Source of the DNA: an uncultured Collinsella sp. | GTDB lineage: Bacteria; Actinomycetota; Coriobacteriia; Coriobacteriales; Coriobacteriaceae | Assembly (NCBI GenBank): GCA_900541195.1 | Contig: UQIY01000026.1 | Span: 1-30,997 of the forward strand | Direction: 5' to 3' | Length of the DNA stretch: 30,997 nucleotides | In this document: positions 23,851 through 30,958 of the stretch, in pieces | How positions within the stretch are numbered: position 1 is the first letter of the stretch | Layout of the letters: each line of letters starts with the position of its first letter | Notes under the pieces: model-generated | Database searches by the model: none | What the model saw: only the letters and a program-made list of their open reading frames with translations | What the model was told of the DNA's origin: nothing | Translations under genes and position numbers: made by a program

Positions 23851-23947
23851 GGGAACGGATGGGCTCCGGTGGGCTCCGCGGTCCTCAAAACCGTTGCGAG
23901 GCGTGCAAAACGTCTTGGATGTGTTCGATTCACATACGTTCCCGCCA
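23851..23947 (+). tRNA. selC: tRNA-Sec (anticodon TCA)
   Basis: 97 bases including an encoded CCA. The acceptor GGGAACG (23851-23857) pairs with CGTTCCC (23937-23943), with discriminator G at 23944. A six-pair D stem GGGCTC/GGGCTC (with two G-T pairs) encloses the CGGT loop. The anticodon stem GCGGT/ACCGT holds the loop CCTCAAA with TCA at 23885-23887. A long eight-pair variable arm spans 23897-23918, and the T arm is ATGTG-TTCGATT-CACAT. The six-bp D stem, four-base D loop and long extra arm are specific to bacterial tRNA-Sec. Two oddities: base 33 is C where U is near-universal, and the eighth acceptor pair would be G-A. It decodes the UGA of fdhF. Confidence 0.93.
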
Positions 23948-23955
23948 CACGCTAC

Positions 23956-24011
23956 CAGCGCTTTTGTGCTCGCGGTCTTGCTGCGTGCCGCAAAGGCGCT
24001 GTTTTGTTTTT
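23956..24011 (+). terminator. Terminator after selC
   Basis: CAGCGCTTTTG (23956-23966) pairs with CAAAGGCGCTG (23991-24001) over 11 positions with one G-T wobble. The tract TTTTGTTTTT follows immediately (24002-24011). Confidence 0.7.
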
Positions 24012-24101
24012 GCACGAGTTTTTCGTAGCGCCGCTATTTCGGCGGCTGTAGTTAGCATCGTGCACCGGGTTTCGAGCATGCCGATGGAGGTGTTTTGCCG
24101 T

Positions 24102-24734
24102 ATGACTACCGTAAGACGTACCGATCTTTCTTGTGTCGTCCAGGCGGGCGGGCTGTCCTCGCGCATGGGCTGCGATAAGGCGCGCATGGCGTTTTGCGGC
24201 GAGCCGCTCATCGAGCGCGTACTGGGTCGGTTGGCGCCAGTTGCCGGTGAGTTGGTCGTGACGACGTCGCGTCCCAGCGAGCTTGCCTACCTTGAGGAGC
24301 GCACGTTTGGCGGCCTGGTGCCGCGAATAGTGCCGGACCTTGAGGGGTCGGCGGGCGCCATGCGCGGCATCGCGAGCTCGCTGGCTGCGGCCCGGCTTCC
24401 TCATGCGGCTATCGTCGCCTGTGATATGCCGTTTGTCTCGCCGGAACTCATCGGCGCGCTTGCCGATCGTGTTGAGGCCGAGGCGCTCGACGTGTGCGTG
24501 CCGCGCGAGGAGCGGGGGATTGAGCCGCTGTGCGCCGTCTGGCGCCGTGACGCGTGTGCGCCGGTTGCCCAAGAGCTGCTCGCCTGCGACCGCCAGCGCA
24601 TTCGCTGCCTGATCAATCGCGTTCAGGCCGGTTATATGGATGAGCCGCAGATCGTTAAGGCCGCGGGCTCGACGCTCTGCTTCGAGAACGTCAATACGCC
24701 CGAGGAGTTTGCGGCGGCCGAGTTGCTCGCCTAG
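24102..24734 (+). CDS. mobA: Molybdenum cofactor guanylyltransferase
   Basis: 210 residues (E. coli MobA about 194). It links GMP to molybdopterin to make MGD, the cofactor form required by FdhF and by the oxidoreductase at 18086. The nucleotide-binding loop is QAGGLSSRMGCDKARMAFCG. VACDMPFVSPEL is the metal/nucleotide site, and EPLCAVWRR and ENVNTPEEF are typical late motifs. It fits MobA better than the cytidylyltransferase MocA, which would carry a DQP motif. The start ATG 24102 has GGAGG (24086-24090) eleven bases upstream; an in-frame ATG at 24078 would add eight residues. The DUF3343 gene follows 14 bases downstream, probably in the same operon. Confidence 0.9.
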   Translation: MTTVRRTDLSCVVQAGGLSSRMGCDKARMAFCGEPLIERVLGRLAPVAGELVVTTSRPSELAYLEERTFGGLVPRIVPDLEGSAGAMRGIASSLAAARLPHAAIVACDMPFVSPELIGALADRVEAEALDVCVPREERGIEPLCAVWRRDACAPVAQELLACDRQRIRCLINRVQAGYMDEPQIVKAAGSTLCFENVNTPEEFAAAELLA

Positions 24735-24748
24735 ATCTGCACACATCA

Positions 24749-25156
24749 ATGACGGGAGATGCCGTGTCACATGATATTTGCCCCGATACCGGGGAACCTT
24801 GCACTTGCGATGGGTCCGAGCCTTGCACCTGCGGCCGCGGCGGCTGTGGACATACGGCCGAGGAAGAGGCGGCGGCTGCGTATCGCGAGTCGCACCGCGA
24901 GGCCTCGTTTGGCGATGCCTCTGATCACGAACGCAAGATCATCGTTTCGTTCGACAGCACCTTCGATGTGATGGAATGCGAACAGCTGTGTCTTGCCGCC
25001 GGTGTGCCCGGGCGCATCATGCCGCTGCCCGGCTCCATTACCGCCGGCTGCGGGCTGTGCTGGGCCATGCCGTTCTCGGGCGATGCGCTCGCGGCCTTCC
25101 GCGCTGCCACCGAAGGCCGCGTAACCCCCGCCGACTACCATCAGCTTGTCCTATAG
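24749..25156 (+). CDS. DUF3343 protein with N-terminal cysteine-rich extension (putative Se/S carrier-like)
   Basis: 135 residues. The C-terminal half (about 62-115) matches DUF3343: IIVSFDSTFDVMECEQLCLAAG, then GRIMPLPGSITAGCGLCWAMP, where the conserved pattern is a beta-strand, a helix, a PxPxxIxxGCG loop and a hydrophobic strand. DUF3343 proteins are commonly encoded among selenium-metabolism genes and are proposed selenium/sulfur carriers. The N-terminal half is unusual: six cysteines (C11, C18, C20, C26, C28, C33) in an EPCTC repeat, ending CGH, resembling a small metal-binding knuckle. Four further cysteines (C77, C81, C101, C104) lie in the domain. The start is ATG 24749 or, with a better Shine-Dalgarno (GGGAG, five-base spacing), GTG 24764. 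Function is inferred from family and neighbours only. Confidence 0.75.
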   Translation: MTGDAVSHDICPDTGEPCTCDGSEPCTCGRGGCGHTAEEEAAAAYRESHREASFGDASDHERKIIVSFDSTFDVMECEQLCLAAGVPGRIMPLPGSITAGCGLCWAMPFSGDALAAFRAATEGRVTPADYHQLVL

Positions 25157-25162
25157 CCACCA

Positions 25163-25201
25163 AAACCACCACATTGGGGACAGGTACCTTTGTGGTGGTT
25201 T
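25163..25201. repeat. Intergenic hairpin repeat with TTGGGGACAGGTACC core
   Basis: AAACCACCACA (25163-25173) and TGTGGTGGTTT (25191-25201) form a perfect 11-bp inverted repeat around a 17-base loop containing GGTACC. It starts six bases after the DUF3343 stop. The loop sequence resembles a hairpin element I recognise from intergenic regions of many bacteria. It may serve as a terminator-like structure although the T tract is short. Confidence 0.6.
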
Positions 25202-25413
25202 GGAACACGTGGACGAAACAGGTTTGAAACACGGGTTTTGCACGTCAGGCATTCAAAAACGCCTCTACCTGCATCGTAATCAAAACGAAACATCTGCTCG
25301 TCCGCTTATGCGAAACTTTGCCGCAACAGTGCGATATTATCCATACTCGATAAAGTTCGCGGCGCATAGGGTGCCGCGACCAACATTTTTCGTTTCCCAT
25401 CATTGGAGGAAGC
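25202..25413 (+). promoter_or_regulatory. gdhA upstream region
   Basis: There is no ORF worth calling. The best promoter candidates are TTGCCG (25318-25323) with CATACT 18 bases later, or the AT-rich TATTAT at 25335-25340. GGAGGAAGC precedes the gdhA start. The segment GCGGC...GCCGC around 25358-25376 could form a small leader hairpin. Confidence 0.3.
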
Positions 25414-26769
25414 ATGAGCTACACGCAGAAAGTTCTCGAAGAGCTCAAGGCCCGCTATCCCGAGCAGCCTGAGTTCATCCAGGCCGCGACCGAGATCCTC
25501 GGCACCATCCAGCCGGCGCTCGACGCCCACCCCGAGTACGAGGAGGCCGCCCTGCTGGAGCGCCTCGTCGAGCCCGAGCGCATCGTCATGTTCCGTGTTC
25601 CCTGGGTCGACGACCAGGGCAAGGTCCAGGTCAACCGCGGCTACCGCGTCGAGTTCAACTCTGCCATTGGACCCTACAAGGGCGGCCTGCGCTTTAACCC
25701 GACGGTCACCCTGGGTATGCTCAAGTTCCTGGGTCTGGAGCAGATCCTCAAGAACAGCCTGACCACCCTTCCCATGGGCGGCGGCAAGGGCGGCTCCGAC
25801 TTTGATCCTAAGGGCAAGTCCAACAACGAGATCATGCACTTCTGCCAGTCCTTCATGACCGAGCTCTATCGCCACATCGGCCCCAACACCGACGTTCCCG
25901 CCGGTGACCTGGGCGTTGGCGGCCGCGAGGTTGCCTACCTGTTCGGTCAGTACAAGCGCCTGACCAACGAGTGGACTGGCGTCCTTACCGGCAAGGGCCT
26001 CTCCTTTGGCGGCTCGCTCGCCCGTACCGAGGCCACCGGCTACGGCCTGGCCTACTTTGTTGACGAGTACCTCAGGAGCCGCGGCGACTCTTTCGAGGGC
26101 AAGAACGTCGTCGTTCATGGCTCCGGCAACGTCGCCATCTACGCCGTCCAGAAGGTCTCCCAGCTCGGCGGCAAGGTGCTCGCCTGCTCCGATACCCACG
26201 GCTGGGTCGAGGATCCCGACGGCATCGACTACACCGTGCTCGAGCACGTCTACAATAAGAAGCGCTCCGGCCACGACAAGGGCGTCACGCTCGCCATGTA
26301 CGTTGACGAGAAGCCCAACGCCGTGTGGCACGAGGGCGACGGCCGTGGCGTTTGGCAGCTGCCCTGCGACATCGCGCTGCCCTGCGCTCGCGAGAACACG
26401 CTGCTGCTCGAGGACGCCCAGGCGCTCGTCGCCAACGGCTGCAAGGTGGTCGGCGAGGGCGCGAACATGCCCACGACCATCGAGGCCACGACCTACTTCC
26501 AGGAGAACGGCGTCGCCTTTATGCCCGGTAAGGCTGCCAACGCCGGCGGCGTGCTCGTGTCCGGCCTGGAGATGAGCCAGAACGCTGAGCACCTGTCCTG
26601 GACCTTCGAGGAGGTCGACGGCAAGCTCGAGCAGCTCATGCGCGGCATGTTCCACAACGTGGACGACACCGCCAAGGAGTACGGCCAGGAGGGCAACTTT
26701 GTCATGGGCGCTAACATCGCCGGCTTCCTGAAGGTCGCCGACGCTATGCTCGCCCAGGGCGTCTGCTAA
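25414..26769 (+). CDS. gdhA: NADP-type glutamate dehydrogenase
   Basis: 451 residues (E. coli GdhA 447). It interconverts 2-oxoglutarate plus ammonia and glutamate in the cytoplasm. The substrate domain has YRVEFNSAIGPYKGGLRF and LPMGGGKGGSDFDPKG (the catalytic and glutamate-binding lysines) and DVPAGDLGVGGREV. The Rossmann domain has HGSGNVAIYA near residue 235. Length and the KGGSDFDPKGKS signature place it with the hexameric assimilatory enzymes. The start ATG 25414 follows GGAGGAAGC. It forms a single-gene unit with its own terminator and no obvious functional link to the selenium/formate genes on either side. Confidence 0.95.
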   Translation: MSYTQKVLEELKARYPEQPEFIQAATEILGTIQPALDAHPEYEEAALLERLVEPERIVMFRVPWVDDQGKVQVNRGYRVEFNSAIGPYKGGLRFNPTVTLGMLKFLGLEQILKNSLTTLPMGGGKGGSDFDPKGKSNNEIMHFCQSFMTELYRHIGPNTDVPAGDLGVGGREVAYLFGQYKRLTNEWTGVLTGKGLSFGGSLARTEATGYGLAYFVDEYLRSRGDSFEGKNVVVHGSGNVAIYAVQKVSQLGGKVLACSDTHGWVEDPDGIDYTVLEHVYNKKRSGHDKGVTLAMYVDEKPNAVWHEGDGRGVWQLPCDIALPCARENTLLLEDAQALVANGCKVVGEGANMPTTIEATTYFQENGVAFMPGKAANAGGVLVSGLEMSQNAEHLSWTFEEVDGKLEQLMRGMFHNVDDTAKEYGQEGNFVMGANIAGFLKVADAMLAQGVC

Positions 26770-26795
26770 ATCTTCGCCCGACATAGCATCGCAGA

Positions 26796-26829
26796 AGGCT
26801 CCCAGCCATCTTGGCTGGGAGCCTTTTTT
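26796..26829 (+). terminator. Rho-independent terminator of gdhA
   Basis: AGGCTCCCAGCCA (26796-26808) pairs perfectly over 13 bases with 26812-26824 around a three-base loop, running into six T residues (26824-26829). Confidence 0.95.
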
Positions 26830-26892
26830 GATCCGCATGGGACGGAGGAAAACGGATCATTTCCCTCGGCCCTCTGCCGACCGCCCCTTAAG

Positions 26893-26955
26893 TTGCGGTG
26901 AAATACGGACTGTTGGGCGCCCTAAGCCCGACAAATAGTCCGTATTTCACCGCAA
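26893..26955. repeat. Long intergenic palindrome, family copy 3
   Basis: The left arm 26893-26914 (TTGCGGTGAAATACGGACTG...) pairs with the right arm 26934-26955 over 22 positions with one G-T wobble. The arms are almost identical to copy 1 at 1259. The loop differs, but also holds an internal GGGC/GCCC hairpin. Just upstream (26838-26880) lies a degenerate palindromic stretch around GGGACGGAGGAAAACGGATC. It sits between the gdhA terminator and the next operon. Confidence 0.85.
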
Positions 26956-27040
26956 GTTATGGATGGGAGGGAGGTTTTTGTGCTGTGGAAGGTCGCGGCC
27001 CCTCGTTTGGTACACTTAAAAGTACTGGACAAGTGAAGAG

Positions 27041-27955
27041 ATGGGGGAGAACGTGCTCAAGTTCGGTACCTACGTCCGTGTTGGAAACGCGGCCGAAGCC
27101 TATGAGCTCTTGCAGAAAAACCGCAACAACAAGATTGTGGGCGGCGGCATCTGGATGCGCCTGGGTTCGCGTCGTGTGGCGACGGCGATTGACCTTTCGG
27201 CCTGTGGACTCGATCAGATCGAGGAGACCGAGACCGAGTTTCGCATCGGTGCTATGTGCACCCTGCGCCAGCTCGAGCGTCATGCCGAGCTCAACGCGCT
27301 TGTCAACCATGTCTTTGAGTTTGCCGTCCACGACATCGTGGGCGTGCAGCTGCGCAACACCGCCACGGTAGGCGGCAGCATTTACGGCCGCTTTGGCTTC
27401 TCGGATGTGCTCTCGGCGTTCCTGGCCCTCGATTGCTATGTCGAGCTGACGGGGGCCGGCCGTGTGCCGCTCGCCGAGTTCGTGGACATGGGCTATGTGC
27501 GCGACGTGATTGAGCACGTGGTGGTCGTTAAGCATGATTACCGTGCGAGCTACGAGGCCGTGCGCAAGGCCGCGACCGACTTCCCCTCCTTAAACGTCAC
27601 CGCCGCCTGGTGGGACAACAGCTGGCACGTCACCGTGGGTGCCCGTCCGCTGCGCGCGACCCTGCTGCAGGGCGAGGCATGTGGCCTTACCGCCGAGCAG
27701 CCTTCCGAGGACGAGCTGCGCGCCCTTGCCGCATCCGTGCGTGCCCTGAGTTACGGCACCAACATGTGGGGCTCGGCCGACTACCGTCGCCGCATCTCGG
27801 CCCCGCTGGCGATTCAGGCTGTACGTCGTGCCGCCGGCATCGAGCTTTCGGCCGCGCTTGCCCGCGAGCTCGAGACCGTGCAAGTGCCTAAGTTTGCCAC
27901 GGACGAGTATTCCTGCCGCCGCGTGCCCGGCGTCGATTCTAGCGAGGTGCGCTAA
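27041..27955 (+). CDS. FAD-binding subunit of a xanthine-dehydrogenase-family molybdenum hydroxylase (YgfM-like)
   Basis: 304 residues. It accepts electrons from the 2Fe-2S clusters of the partner protein and passes them on via FAD. Motifs: IVGGGIWMRL (FAD pyrophosphate loop near residue 33) and RNTATVGGSIYGRFGFSD (about 106-123), the second FAD-binding signature of CO dehydrogenase medium-subunit-like proteins. The C-terminal domain is the usual CO_deh_flav_C-like region. The start is ATG 27041 or, with the better-placed GGGGGAG, GTG 27053. The stop overlaps the next start by one base (TAATG), so the two subunits are made together. A possible -10, TACACT, is at 27011-27016. It resembles the FAD subunit of the putative selenate reductase/selenium-dependent hydroxylase group; substrate unknown. 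Confidence 0.85.
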   Translation: MGENVLKFGTYVRVGNAAEAYELLQKNRNNKIVGGGIWMRLGSRRVATAIDLSACGLDQIEETETEFRIGAMCTLRQLERHAELNALVNHVFEFAVHDIVGVQLRNTATVGGSIYGRFGFSDVLSAFLALDCYVELTGAGRVPLAEFVDMGYVRDVIEHVVVVKHDYRASYEAVRKAATDFPSLNVTAAWWDNSWHVTVGARPLRATLLQGEACGLTAEQPSEDELRALAASVRALSYGTNMWGSADYRRRISAPLAIQAVRRAAGIELSAALARELETVQVPKFATDEYSCRRVPGVDSSEVR

Positions 27956-30786
27956 TGGCTGCCAAACTCATCGATCTTTCCTTTACGCTCAACGGCCGCA
28001 AGATCAAGGTTCAGATTGCCCCCGACACCATGCTTTTTTCGCTTTTGCGTGAGCAGGGTTGTGCATCGGTGCGCTGCGCCTGCGAGACCACCAACTGCGG
28101 CCTGTGCACGGTGTGGCTCGATGACGACCCGGTGCTGAGCTGCTCGGTTCCCGCCGCCCGTGTTGAGGGCCACACCATCACCACGCTCGAGGGCCTTAAG
28201 GCCGAGTCCGAGGCACTGGCCCGTGCGATGGCTGCCGAAGGTGCCGAGCAGTGCGGTTTTTGCGCCCCAGGCCTCATCATGAACGTGCTGGCGCTTGCTC
28301 GCGCCGCCAAGGAGGATCCGAGCCTCGTCGCCACGCGCGAGGAGCTCTCGCGCCAGCTCGCCGGCAACCTGTGCCGCTGCAGCGGCTACGAGAGCCAGCT
28401 GCGCGCCATCGTCCGTTTTCTCAACGACTCTGGCGTGCAGGTGGGCTTCGAGATGCCCGAACTGCCGGTCAACGACACCAGCTGCGACGGTGTCTCCTAC
28501 AAGCAGATCACCCACAAGCAGCCCAAGAAGGACTCGAAGGCCCTGCTCGAGGGTCGTCCCGTCTACACCGGCGATATGGTGCCCGCCGGTGCGCTCATCG
28601 TCAAACTCAAGCGCAGCCCGTATGCCCGCGCCAAGATCCGCTCCATCGATACGTCGCGCGCCCTGAAGGTGCCCGGTGTGGTGGGCGTCTACACCTACGA
28701 GGACGTGCCCCAGCGTCGCTTTACCATTGCCGGCCAGAGCTATCCGCAGCCGAGTCCCTACGACCGCCTGATTCTCGAGAACCTCGTCCGTTACCAAAAC
28801 GAGGAGGTGGCGATCGTTGCCGCCGAGACCGAGGAGGCCGCCGACAAGGCGCTCAAGCTCATCAAGGTCGACTACGAGGTGCTCGAGCCGCTGCTCGACT
28901 TTACCCAGGCACTCGATAACGACATCGTGGTCCACCCCGAGGGCGACGTGACCTTTATGTTCCCGCAGGGCGGCGATGTTTCGCGCAACCTGGTCTGCAG
29001 CGGTACCAGCGATTTTGGCGACTTGGACGAGGCCTTCGCCCAGAGCGATATCGTCTTTGAGCGCACCTACACCAGCCAAGCCACGCAGACCGCGCCCATG
29101 GAGACCTTCCGCGCCTTCGCGACGACCGACGCGTTCGGCCGTATCTCGGTGACCACTTCTACGCAGGTGCCCTTCCACGTACGTCGCATGGTCGCGCAGT
29201 CGCTCGACATTCCGCAGTCGCAGGTGCAGGTCATTAAGCCGCGCATCGGCGGCGGCTTTGGCTCCAAGCAGACGGGCTGCTGCGAGATCTTCGTGGCGTT
29301 CGTGACCCAGCAGACCGGCCGTCCGAGCTATTGCTGCTACACCCGCGAGGAGACCATCACTGCGGGCAACTCGCGCCACCAGATGCAGATGACCGTTAAG
29401 CTGGGCGCCATGAACGACGGCACCATCACGGCCATCGATCTGTATACGCTGTCCAACGCCGGTGCTTATGGCGAGCACGCTACCACGACGATCGGTCTTT
29501 CGGGCCACAAGAGCCTGCCCATCTACAACCACGTGAAGGCGAGCCGCTTTAGCTGGGACGCCGTCTACACCAATACCAACCGCGGCGGCGCGTATCGTGG
29601 CTACGGTGCCACCCAGGGCCAGTTTGCCGTGGAGAGCGCCGTCAACGAGCTCGCCGACATGCTGCACATGGACCCTGCCGACCTGCGCCTTAAGAACATC
29701 GTGCGCGAGGGCGAGGTCATGCCGCAGTACTACAACGAGAAGCTCAACGCCTGCGCGCTCGACCGCTGCCTGCTGCGCGCGATGGACATGATCGGTTGGC
29801 GCGACAAGCCGCTGGCCGTCGACCTGGGTGACCGCGTGCGCGCCCTGGGCTGCGCGCTCACCATGCAAGGCTCGGGCATCTCCAACGTGGACATCGCCGG
29901 CATCGATATGCGCCTGGAAGAGGACGGCTTCATTACCATCGGCACCGGCGCCACCGATAACGGCATGGGCGTCGACACGATCCTGGCGCAGATTGCCGCC
30001 GAGGAGCTGGGCGTGGAGAGTTCGATGATCGTGGTGCGCGGCGTGGACACCGACGTGTCGCCGTTCGATGCCGGCTCGTACGCGAGCTCGGGCACGTACG
30101 TGACGGGCCTGGCGGCCAAGAACGCCGCGACCGAGCTGCGTGAGAAGATTTGCGCCAAGGCCGCCCGGATGTGGGACGTGGACGCTGCCGACGTGGTCTT
30201 TGATGGCCAGTACGTGCGCCTGTCCGACGAGCGTGCCGCCCGCGAGCAGAACTGCTACCTCACGCTGCGCGACTTTGCCAACCTGTGCGTCAAGAACATC
30301 GCGGGCGGCGACGCGCTGACCTCGCACGCTTCTGCCTGCCTCCCCGTTTCGCCTCCGCCGTTTATGGCCGGCATTGCCGAGGTCGAGGTCGACAAGGCCA
30401 CCGGCAAGGTGACTGTGGTGGACTATGCGGCGGCTGTGGACTGCGGTACCGTGATCAACGAGGCGCTCGCGCGCGTCCAGGCCGAGGGCGGTATTGCCCA
30501 AGGTATCGGCCACGCGCTCTACGAGATCGTCGAGCACGACGATCGCGGCCGCCTGCGCACCGGCAACTTTATGAGCTACAAGCTGCCCACGCGCCTGGAT
30601 ATCGGCAGCATACGCGTGGCCTTTGAGCCGAGCTACGAGCCGACGGGTCCGTTTGGCGCCAAGTCGATTGGCGAGGTCGTCATCAACACGCCGCTCGCCG
30701 CCGTGGCCTCGGCCGTGGCACACGCCACCGGACATCAGGTACGCTCGCTGCCGATCACGCCCGAGAAGGCCCTGCTGGGGGAGTAG
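27955..30786 (+). CDS. Fused 2Fe-2S and molybdenum-binding subunit, xanthine dehydrogenase family (XdhD/YgfN-like)
   Basis: 943 residues (E. coli XdhD about 956). Residues 1-80 are a plant-type 2Fe-2S domain with C43, C48, C51 and C63. A second 2Fe-2S domain follows (EQCGFCAPG and NLCRCSGY). From about residue 190 the aldehyde oxidase/xanthine dehydrogenase molybdopterin domain begins. It includes KPRIGGGFGSKQ, GGAYRGYGATQGQ and the catalytic Glu in GAKSIGEVVINTP near the C-terminus. This fusion, preceded by a separate FAD subunit, is the architecture of YgfN/XdhD, linked in comparative genomics (Haft and Self) to selenium-dependent molybdenum hydroxylases in which selenium is a non-selenocysteine ligand. 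There is no in-frame TGA. The native substrate could be a purine or another N-heterocycle; sequence does not decide. It is followed by a terminator. Confidence 0.88.
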   Translation: MAAKLIDLSFTLNGRKIKVQIAPDTMLFSLLREQGCASVRCACETTNCGLCTVWLDDDPVLSCSVPAARVEGHTITTLEGLKAESEALARAMAAEGAEQCGFCAPGLIMNVLALARAAKEDPSLVATREELSRQLAGNLCRCSGYESQLRAIVRFLNDSGVQVGFEMPELPVNDTSCDGVSYKQITHKQPKKDSKALLEGRPVYTGDMVPAGALIVKLKRSPYARAKIRSIDTSRALKVPGVVGVYTYEDVPQRRFTIAGQSYPQPSPYDRLILENLVRYQNEEVAIVAAETEEAADKALKLIKVDYEVLEPLLDFTQALDNDIVVHPEGDVTFMFPQGGDVSRNLVCSGTSDFGDLDEAFAQSDIVFERTYTSQATQTAPMETFRAFATTDAFGRISVTTSTQVPFHVRRMVAQSLDIPQSQVQVIKPRIGGGFGSKQTGCCEIFVAFVTQQTGRPSYCCYTREETITAGNSRHQMQMTVKLGAMNDGTITAIDLYTLSNAGAYGEHATTTIGLSGHKSLPIYNHVKASRFSWDAVYTNTNRGGAYRGYGATQGQFAVESAVNELADMLHMDPADLRLKNIVREGEVMPQYYNEKLNACALDRCLLRAMDMIGWRDKPLAVDLGDRVRALGCALTMQGSGISNVDIAGIDMRLEEDGFITIGTGATDNGMGVDTILAQIAAEELGVESSMIVVRGVDTDVSPFDAGSYASSGTYVTGLAAKNAATELREKICAKAARMWDVDAADVVFDGQYVRLSDERAAREQNCYLTLRDFANLCVKNIAGGDALTSHASACLPVSPPPFMAGIAEVEVDKATGKVTVVDYAAAVDCGTVINEALARVQAEGGIAQGIGHALYEIVEHDDRGRLRTGNFMSYKLPTRLDIGSIRVAFEPSYEPTGPFGAKSIGEVVINTPLAAVASAVAHATGHQVRSLPITPEKALLGE

Positions 30787-30815
30787 CTGGTCAGCGAACA
30801 AGTCGTAATGGGCGG

Positions 30816-30840
30816 GGCGGGACAACTCGTCCCGCCTTTT
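30816..30840 (+). terminator. Rho-independent terminator after the molybdenum hydroxylase operon
   Basis: GGCGGGAC (30816-30823) pairs perfectly with GTCCCGCC (30829-30836) around the loop AACTC, followed by TTTT (30837-30840). It is 30 bases after the stop codon. Confidence 0.85.
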
Positions 30841-30919
30841 GTACTCGTGGTGAGGTGGTTGATTTCCGATCTCAGCCGAACACGTTGAGCGGATAGACCG
30901 TTCCCGCAGCTAGCCGAAC

Positions 30920-30958
30920 GCCCCCGAGGCCCCATTCAGGCCCCGGGGGCGCCGTTTT
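30920..30958. terminator. Second GC-rich hairpin near the window end
   Basis: GCCCCCGAGGCC (30920-30931) pairs with GGCCCCGGGGGC (30939-30950) with one mismatch, followed by GCCGTTTT. It may be a backup terminator or a repeat element. No gene can be called after it in the remaining 39 bases. Confidence 0.5.

Noticed and set aside
23750..24028. Plus-strand ORF overlapping the selC region
   Set aside because: It spans the palindrome, the tRNA-Sec gene and its terminator and has no protein features.
1259..26955. The three palindromes as a CRISPR array or insertion-sequence ends
   Set aside because: They are widely spaced single units, with no spacers, no transposase gene and no target duplications between them.
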